Assembly (NCBI GenBank): GCA_964580435.1
Contig: CAZOKP010000055.1
Span: 1-18,764, forward strand
Reading direction: 5' to 3'
DNA from: CAZKEW01 sp964580435
GTDB lineage: Bacteria > Acidobacteriota > Aminicenantia > Aminicenantales > UBA8522
DNA length: 18,764 bases
Below are positions 14,474 to 18,764 of this stretch, piece after piece. A program made the position numbers and the translations under genes. Positions within the stretch are counted from its first letter, which is position 1, and each line of letters opens with the position of its first letter. The notes beneath the pieces are model-generated. The model was given only the letters and a program-made list of their open reading frames with translations. It was not told where the DNA came from and ran no database searches.

Positions 14474-14555
14474 GGGGTCAGGTCTTCATTCTTGAGTTAG
14501 CGGTTTTGTCGATTCCTCGCCGCAGAACTTAAGTGGAGAATGAAGACCTTACCCT
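14474..14555. repeat. Intergenic element with 19-bp inverted ends
   Basis: GGGGTCAGGTCTTCATTCT (14474-14492) and the reverse complement of 14537-14555 (AGGGTAAGGTCTTCATTCT) match at 17 of 19 positions; the inner 13 bp are perfect. The 44-nt centre has no gene. It looks like a small non-autonomous palindromic element of the kind mobilised in trans. Confidence 0.55.
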
Positions 14556-14561
14556 CGGAAA

Positions 14562-14590
14562 TTGACATTCAGGGAAAATTTGAATAAAAA
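14562..14590 (+). promoter_or_regulatory. Promoter of tRNA-Val
   Basis: TTGACA (14562-14567), 17-nt spacer, TAAAAA (14585-14590), 9 nt before the mature tRNA 5' end. Confidence 0.65.
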
Positions 14591-14599
14591 TAAGTTCGT

Positions 14600-14674
14600 G
14601 GGCGATTAACTCAGGGGTAGAGTGCTACCTTCACACGGTAGAAGTCACAGGTTCAAATCCTGTATCGCCCACCA
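14600..14674 (+). tRNA. tRNA-Val (anticodon CAC), CCA encoded
   Basis: A complete cloverleaf. Acceptor GGGCGAT/ATCGCCC; D-arm ACTC-AGGGGTA-GAGT; anticodon stem CTACC/GGTAG with loop TTCACAC, so anticodon CAC (14632-14634) reads GUG valine codons; T-arm ACAGG-TTCAAAT-CCTGT; discriminator A and encoded CCA (14672-14674). The 3' part (14641-14673) is repeated exactly at 18043-18075, making this gene the probable att site of integrated elements. Confidence 0.95.
14641..14673 (+). repeat. attL-like copy of the 33-bp tRNA direct repeat
   Basis: These 33 bp, from the base after the anticodon stem to the second C of CCA, are identical to 18043-18075. The two copies flank about 3.4 kb holding integrase and kinase pieces. 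Position in the tRNA 3' half is the usual one for tyrosine-recombinase att sites. Confidence 0.75.
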
Positions 14675-14689
14675 CTTTCTTATCAACCA

Positions 14690-14809
14690 CTTGCGCCATC
14701 GAGCGACCCGGTAAAATGACTGCTGTGTCCAAAAGTGTGCCCATTTTCGTGTCAGGGAGCTGGTTGATATGCTCGGAAAGGTGCTGGTCGCTCAGGTGAG
14801 CTTCGATTC
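14690..14809 (-). pseudogene. 3' remnant of a tyrosine recombinase (copy A)
   Basis: On the minus strand the frame reads EAHLSDQHLSEHINQLP, then KMGTLLDTAVILPGRSMAQ, matching the tail of the copy B remnant (SHLSERHLHHVVGQLP, KMGTLLGTPVVLPGRSMAQ). The catalytic region with H-x-x-R and the IYSH tyrosine is missing or changed (IEAH in place of IYSH). The frame runs on through the tRNA 3' end as GDTGFEPVTSTV before a stop. Clearly a non-functional fragment. Confidence 0.75.
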
Positions 14810-15217
14810 TCAGATTCGACCGTGAAGGGGATTTTCCGTAGCTTCCCCGACCTCATAGATGACACATATGTTCGGATGCGACAGGGCCGCGGCGGCCCGG
14901 GCCTCGATGAGGAACCGCTCTTTGAGCTCCGCGGAATCGGCCAGGTGGGGCGGCAGGAACTTCAGGGCCACCGGGCGCTGGAGCTGGATGTCCTCGGCCT
15001 TGTAGACGATCCCCATGCCGCCACGGCCGATCTCGTCGACGATCCTGAACTTGCCGGCGACGAGGGCCCCCGGCTTCAGGACGCTCACGGGCGTCTCAAG
15101 GGTCCGGGTCAGGGATGGCGCCTCGGGGTCGGCCGGGCCGAGCGGCGCCGCGCAGTTGCTGCAGTATCTCGAATCGTCCCTGTTCTCGGCGTAGCAGTGG
15201 GGACATTTAACCATCAT
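14810..15217 (-). pseudogene. Truncated zinc-ribbon Ser/Thr kinase (copy Y)
   Basis: A 135-codon frame encoding only a zinc ribbon (VKCPHCYAENRDDSRYCSNC) and the kinase N-lobe: glycine loop GRGGMG, lysine in PVALKFLPPHL, the alpha-C region, and ICVIYEVGE. There it stops matching kinases and ends in ATENPLHGRI. The catalytic loop (HRD) and DFG are absent, so it cannot phosphorylate. DNA identity to the complete kinase is very high up to the break: 37 identical bases at 14842-14878 and 17427-17463. The second ATG (15214) has the better-spaced GGAGG. The break point touches the integrase remnant, so truncation by the integration or a later deletion is likely. Confidence 0.85.
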
Positions 15218-15277
15218 GACCCTCCCATTTGTGTCAGCTTCTCTCCTTTATCGAGCCGCGTCTCCTCTATTATTGAG

Positions 15278-15397
15278 TCATCCTCGATTGGCCGCCGGCA
15301 GCTGCAGCTTCCGCAGCAGCTCCTGGAAGCCTGGATCGCCGCGCGACAGATCGGCATATACTGGAAAATATTTTCTGATCGTGAAAACTTGTCTCAT
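15278..15397 (-). pseudogene. C-terminal remnant (39 codons) of another TPR kinase
   Basis: Minus-strand frame ending RKYFPVYADLSRGDPGFQEL then LRKLQLPAANRG and TGA at 15278-15280. GDPGFQELLRKLQLP aligns with the extreme C-terminus of the complete kinase next door (FGNPRFIAICEKMNLP), the usual ending of these TPR-tailed kinases. Its ATG at 15397 overlaps the stop of the complete kinase (ATGA), but there is no ribosome site, so I read it as a leftover, not a gene. Confidence 0.55.
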
Positions 15398-17805
15398 CGG
15401 GATTTTGGTAGCGGAAGGTTCATTTTCTCACATATGGCAATAAACCTGGGATTCCCGAACAATGAATCAAAAATTTGAGCCGATTTGGTTATATATGTCA
15501 TTATCGGGTCATGTAATTCAAATCCCTTTTCAATCCAGTCCATGGCTTTATCAGGTTGATTCGCTATAATGTACCTAATAGCCATTTCAGAAAACCCAAT
15601 GTAATTGTTTTCAGCATATTTCTCCAAATGTTTCATTATTTCTTCATATGCTTTAGCAATTCCTGATTCGCTGTAAATCCTCTCAATATCCTTAAAAGCA
15701 TCTTCTTCAATTGTAATTGGAAGCGAGTATTTTACCGCTTTGATTACTTTGTCGTAATCCTTACACTTGTATGCTGCTATTTCAAGCATTTGATTAAGGT
15801 TGATGTCCCTCGGATTATCGACCAAAGCTTCTTCCATGAGAGACAAGCTGGTTTTGCAATCACCTGCTTGCACCAGTGTTCCTATATACAAAAGCTTCGT
15901 CATAAAATTTAACGGATCGAGACTGATTGCAAGCTCTCTCTGCTCCAGTGATTCATCATCCCTGTCCAGGATCAATAATAATTGTGCATACATCAGCCTG
16001 CAGAGGGCATTGTTGGGATTAATGGCCAGAGCCTTTAAGAACTCTTTTTCACTCTTTTCCCAGTTCCATTCCACCAATTGAGCAATCACGGCATTTTGAT
16101 AATGGACTTCAGCAAGATCCGGATCCAATTCCATCGCTTTGTTAAGGTTCTCTAAGATTTTTGGACCAGCAACAGAAGGTTGTTCCCACCCAGATTGTTG
16201 TATCCATATCCAGAGCTCTGCCAGACCTGCATAGAGGGGTGCCCAGTCAGGATTTTTCTCAATTGCGCTGTTCAGATATTCCATAGCCTTATTCAACGAT
16301 TCCTTCGTATAATCAGCAAAATAAGAGCGGGCCTTCAGATATTCATCATATACTGCAAGATCTGCGGCCGGTATTTTTTCAATGAGCTTTCTCTCCTCAG
16401 GGGATATGACCGCTTTGAGCTTTTCAGCTATTGATTTGGCAATCCTGATCTGGATGTTAAAGATATCCTCCACATCGGTGATCTTTTGCTGGAAAGACTG
16501 GCCCCAGAGATGGGTCTCTTTGGCCGCCATTATCAGCTGCGCCCTCAACCTGAAGGCCGTGCCGTATTTCTGCCCGCTGCCCTCCACGATATAGTTCACG
16601 CCCAGCTCTTCGGCGATCTCGCGGACGGACTTTTTCCTCTCCCGGTATTGTTCGACCGATGTGCGGGATATCACTCTGAGATCCTTGATCTTCTGAAGAT
16701 TGCCCAGGATCTCTTCCATCACCCCGTTGATGAAATAGGTGTTCTCCTGGTCGGGACTGTCGTTAATGAAAGGCAGTATGGCAATGGACTTTTCAGGCTG
16801 GTCAGGTTGTTTCTTGGCCGGCCGGGCCTTGGCCTTGAGGGGTTTGAGACCTTCGGCGAGAGCCGCCAGGTCCTCCCGGAACTCCTCCATGGTCTGATAG
16901 CGTTCGGCCAGCTTCTTGGCCATGGCCTGTCCGACGACATGTTCCAGTTCGGGTGCCATGCCGGGGCGGGCTTTTATCAGGGATTCAGGTTCCTTATGGA
17001 GGATCGAATGAATGACCGTTTGGTCGTGGTCTCCTCGAAAGGGCAGCCTGCCCGCAAGCATCTCATAGAGGACTACGCCCAGCGACCAGATATCCGTACG
17101 CTGGTCCAGTTCGTCCCCGCGAGCCTGTTCCGGCGACATGTAAGCTACGGTACCCAAAGTCGTCTGGCTCCGGGTCAGCGAGCTCCCGCCCCGCAGCTTA
17201 GCCAGCCCGAAGTCCATCACTTTGGCCTGCCCCCTCTCCGTGACCATGATGTTGGCACTCTTGATGTCCCGGTGGATGATGCCCTTGCGATGGGCCTCTC
17301 CCAGGCCGGCCGCTATTTGGATCGCAAAATCCAGCGCCTGCTCCGGCTTGAGCGGACCCTTCTTGATCTTGTCCCTAAGTGTCCCCCCTTCGATATACTC
17401 CATCGCAATGAAGGACCGGTCCTCGTCTTCCCCGACCTCATAGATGACACATATGTTCGGATGGGACAGGGCCGCGGCCGCCTGGGCCTCGATGAGGAAC
17501 CGTTCCTTGAGATCGGGCGCGTCCATGAGGTGCGGGGGCAGGAACTTCAGGGCCACCTGACGCTTGAGCCTGAGGTCCTCGGCCCTGTAGACGACCCCCA
17601 TCCCGCCGGCCCCGACCTCCTCGACGATCCGGTACTTGCCGGAGACGAGGGTCCCCGCTTTCAGGACGCGAAGAGGGGTTTCAAGGGTCTTGGTGAAGGA
17701 GGCGTCGTGCGGGCCAGCCTGGACGCCCGGACTCAACGGCGCCGCGCAGCTGCTGCAGAACCGCGAGTTTTCCTTGTTCTCAGCATGGCACTTGGGACAT
17801 TCCAT
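15394..17805 (-). CDS. Zinc-ribbon Ser/Thr protein kinase with TolB/FlgO-like domain and TPR tail
   Basis: An 803-residue protein. Residues 1-24: zinc ribbon (C3, C6, C18, C21). About 58-320: Hanks-type kinase with GAGGMG (65-70), K87, E106, HRD with D180, N185, DFG with D198, APE-like SPEQ and DIWSLGVVLYEML. All catalytic residues are intact. About 339-440: the IAILPFINDSPDQENTYFIN domain (TolB/FlgO-like N-domain, also found with adenylate cyclases). About 485-795: TPR repeats. No transmembrane helix is visible, unlike many relatives. DNA encoding the kinase half is about 65 % G+C (17281-17340) but the TPR half about a third (15541-15720), so the gene looks chimeric. Targets unknown; it lies alone in a decayed island. 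Confidence 0.92.
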   Translation of the reverse strand: MECPKCHAENKENSRFCSSCAAPLSPGVQAGPHDASFTKTLETPLRVLKAGTLVSGKYRIVEEVGAGGMGVVYRAEDLRLKRQVALKFLPPHLMDAPDLKERFLIEAQAAAALSHPNICVIYEVGEDEDRSFIAMEYIEGGTLRDKIKKGPLKPEQALDFAIQIAAGLGEAHRKGIIHRDIKSANIMVTERGQAKVMDFGLAKLRGGSSLTRSQTTLGTVAYMSPEQARGDELDQRTDIWSLGVVLYEMLAGRLPFRGDHDQTVIHSILHKEPESLIKARPGMAPELEHVVGQAMAKKLAERYQTMEEFREDLAALAEGLKPLKAKARPAKKQPDQPEKSIAILPFINDSPDQENTYFINGVMEEILGNLQKIKDLRVISRTSVEQYRERKKSVREIAEELGVNYIVEGSGQKYGTAFRLRAQLIMAAKETHLWGQSFQQKITDVEDIFNIQIRIAKSIAEKLKAVISPEERKLIEKIPAADLAVYDEYLKARSYFADYTKESLNKAMEYLNSAIEKNPDWAPLYAGLAELWIWIQQSGWEQPSVAGPKILENLNKAMELDPDLAEVHYQNAVIAQLVEWNWEKSEKEFLKALAINPNNALCRLMYAQLLLILDRDDESLEQRELAISLDPLNFMTKLLYIGTLVQAGDCKTSLSLMEEALVDNPRDINLNQMLEIAAYKCKDYDKVIKAVKYSLPITIEEDAFKDIERIYSESGIAKAYEEIMKHLEKYAENNYIGFSEMAIRYIIANQPDKAMDWIEKGFELHDPIMTYITKSAQIFDSLFGNPRFIAICEKMNLPLPKSR

Positions 17806-17832
17806 GGCAACGTCGCGCTTCCCGATGTCTAG

Positions 17833-17861
17833 ATATTATCATCGCCCGAACGGCAGGTCAA
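17833..17861 (-). promoter_or_regulatory. Promoter of the complete kinase
   Basis: On the minus strand TTGACC (17856-17861), 17-nt spacer, TAATAT (17833-17838), 28 nt before the ATG at 17805. No good Shine-Dalgarno is seen before the ATG. Confidence 0.55.
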
Positions 17862-17914
17862 CTGCGAAACACGAGTCCTCGCCTGTGCCCAAATTGTGCC
17901 CAAAATATGTCAGG
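17839..17914 (-). pseudogene. Possible third integrase-tail remnant
   Basis: The motif TGTGCCCAAATTGTGCCCA (17884-17902) closely resembles TGTGCCCAAAAGTGTGCCCA in integrase copy B (18231-18250) and the matching place in copy A (near 14724-14743). The minus-strand frame reads LTYFGHNLGTGEDSC to a TGA at 17839. Too short for more than a suggestion. The rest of 17915-18017 is A+T-rich with no gene. Confidence 0.25.
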
Positions 17915-18019
17915 AATATCAAAACGCATCTAAAAATATCGAGAGACATCAAAGATGGAATTGCCTTGAAATACCCCTGATTTCTTGCTAAATCCATTAT
18001 TTTCATTGCTTTGCTTTAC

Positions 18020-18075
18020 TAGCGTGCTCCCTACACACGGTGGAAGTCACAGGTTCAAATCCTGTATCGCCCACC
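18020..18075 (+). repeat. Partial tRNA-Val copy (attR-like)
   Basis: Bases from the D-arm end through the second C of CCA of a tRNA-Val. 18043-18075 is identical to 14641-14673; the part before differs (TAGCGTGCTCCCTACACACG versus TAGAGTGCTACCTTCACACG). The anticodon stem (CTCCC/GGTGG) is mispaired and the 5' half is missing, so it is not a functional tRNA. CTCCC is the stem of a different tRNA-Val lineage, pointing to an imported copy. Confidence 0.75.
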
Positions 18076-18091
18076 GACCTTTACCAGAGAC

Positions 18092-18132
18092 GCTAACCTG
18101 CTTGTTAGCCTCCCCTGATTGGTCAGGGGAGG
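18092..18132. repeat. Two adjacent perfect hairpins beside the att copy
   Basis: GCTAAC-6 nt-GTTAGC (18092-18109) and CCTCCCCTGA-TTGG-TCAGGGGAGG (18109-18132, ten perfect pairs). The second could end transcription, but no T-run follows on either strand. It overlaps the stop of integrase remnant B. Confidence 0.5.
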
Positions 18133-18479
18133 TAGGTGGGGTTAATAGCTAAAGTCGAATTCTGAGAAAGTGTCTCGGGAAAAAAGCGTTTCGGATTTTG
18201 CGCCATCGAGCGGCCCGGCAAAACCACAGGTGTGCCCAAAAGTGTGCCCATTTTCGGGCCAGGGAGCTGGCCGACAACGTGGTGGAGATGCCTTTCGCTG
18301 AGGTGGGAATAGATCTCCGTCGTCCTGATCGATTTGTGCCCTAAGAGCATCTGGACCGCGCGGATGTTGCCCGTCCTCATCAATAGATAGCTTGCGAACG
18401 TATGCCGCCACGTATGGAGATTCGCGTTCTGTATAGTGCTGAACAAGCATTCGAAAATCCCAGTAAGTAATATTGGCAT
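18123..18479 (-). pseudogene. Tyrosine recombinase, C-terminal catalytic fragment (copy B)
   Basis: The frame encodes the catalytic C-terminal half of a phage-type integrase: box II HTWRHTFASYLL, LGHKSIRTTEIYSHLS with the H-x(n)-Y active site (the tyrosine of IYSH), then an unstructured tail. The N-terminal arm- and core-binding domains and the first catalytic arginine are absent. Upstream of NANLHTW the homology stops, and no matching frame continues beyond about 18480. It is therefore a 5'-truncated remnant, homologous to copy A (14690-14809), and lies just beyond the partial tRNA copy. The remaining stretch to 18639 shows no gene. Confidence 0.8.
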
Positions 18480-18639
18480 ATTTATTGCTGATAAAATAGG
18501 GAATAATGATATCGGACGTCCTCTTCAATGGGGCCTGGCATCACGTATGAATGTTGCTGGAAGGCGTCGCCTCGAATCCGATCGAGATTCGGAGTCAAAC
18601 GGCAACCCGTTCGGGCGGCGGGAATGTATTTCCGAACCT

Positions 18640-18764
18640 CTATTCGCTTTTATCGCCGCTGCCGCCCCGCCGCTTGTCGATCAGAAACCAGCAGATCAAA
18701 TTCCCCACTCCGAAGGCCGCGAGGAGAAGCCCGAAGGCCCAGAAAGAGGCGAAAATGGCGGCGG
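18640..18764 (-). CDS. C-terminus of a small membrane protein (partial at right edge)
   Basis: A minus-strand frame open to the window edge encodes about 41 residues: a hydrophobic segment (FASFWAFGLLLAAFGVG, then NLICWFLI), then a basic and polar tail DKRRGGSGDKSE and a TAG at 18640-18642. This looks like one or two membrane helices and a cytoplasmic tail. The rest of the gene is outside the window. No family recognised. Confidence 0.5.
   Translation of the reverse strand, partial: AAIFASFWAFGLLLAAFGVGNLICWFLIDKRRGGSGDKSE

Noticed and set aside
16486..17832. 448-codon plus-strand open frame opposite the kinase domain
   Set aside because: It is the antisense of an intact, motif-complete kinase in G+C-rich DNA, where long antisense frames are common.
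18020..18075. A second functional tRNA-Val
   Set aside because: The 5' half is absent and the anticodon stem is mispaired; it is an att-type partial copy.
14690..18479. An active defence or mobile system in the tRNA-linked island
   Set aside because: Both integrases are truncated, no restriction, toxin-antitoxin or phage gene is present, and the only intact gene is a TPR kinase.
1..18764. CRISPR array or direct-repeat cluster
   Set aside because: No regularly spaced short repeats were found; the repeats present are inverted elements and one att pair.

Overview
The window looks like a chromosomal segment of a Gram-negative bacterium, G+C somewhat above 50 % by eye. LptB implies an LPS-type outer membrane. 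A lipoprotein peptidase, zinc-ribbon Ser/Thr kinases with TPR tails, a DmpA-type peptidase and many intergenic inverted-repeat elements together suggest the Acidobacteriota/Aminicenantota neighbourhood. That placement is inference from gene content only; no rRNA is present.

Left block (1-4201, all minus strand). In transcription order: pgeF (YfiH/laccase-domain), purC, a PHP-domain phosphoesterase, a CvpA-type membrane protein and a small Fis-like HTH protein. The last four are tightly packed or overlapping. Next comes groES-groEL (groEL runs off the window) with its own strong promoter, one CIRCE-like operator at the start site and a second, better symmetric one upstream.

Centre (4202-12361). 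About 490 nt without a gene hold a 152-bp dispersed repeat with inverted ends and another inverted repeat. Then come a PflX-type radical SAM protein, a further inverted-repeat element, and a three-gene peptide-degradation operon: exported DmpA/P1-family peptidase, Asp/Glu racemase, and a dipeptidyl-peptidase III-like lipoprotein. After these come rpsU (bS21), lipA and a metallophosphoesterase. The last ends tail-to-tail, with a 4-nt overlap, against a DUF1848 protein on the minus strand.

Right of centre (12362-14427). Divergent promoters serve the DUF1848 gene and lptB. The lptB frame carries an unusual 47-residue tail that overlaps by 131 nt the convergent 3' end of a zinc-ribbon / acidic / two-TM protein. 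That gene has a strong promoter so close to its start codon that the mRNA may be nearly leaderless.

Right end (14428-18764). An intact tRNA-Val(CAC) gene is followed by a decayed island. Its parts are an integrase 3' remnant, a truncated kinase, the last 39 codons of another kinase, a complete 803-residue kinase-TolB-like-TPR protein whose TPR part is far poorer in G+C than its kinase part, and then a partial tRNA-Val copy. The last 33 bp of that copy are identical to the real tRNA. A second, homologous integrase remnant follows. The simplest reading is tandem integration at one tRNA att site followed by decay and kinase-module shuffling. The window ends in the C-terminus of a small membrane protein.
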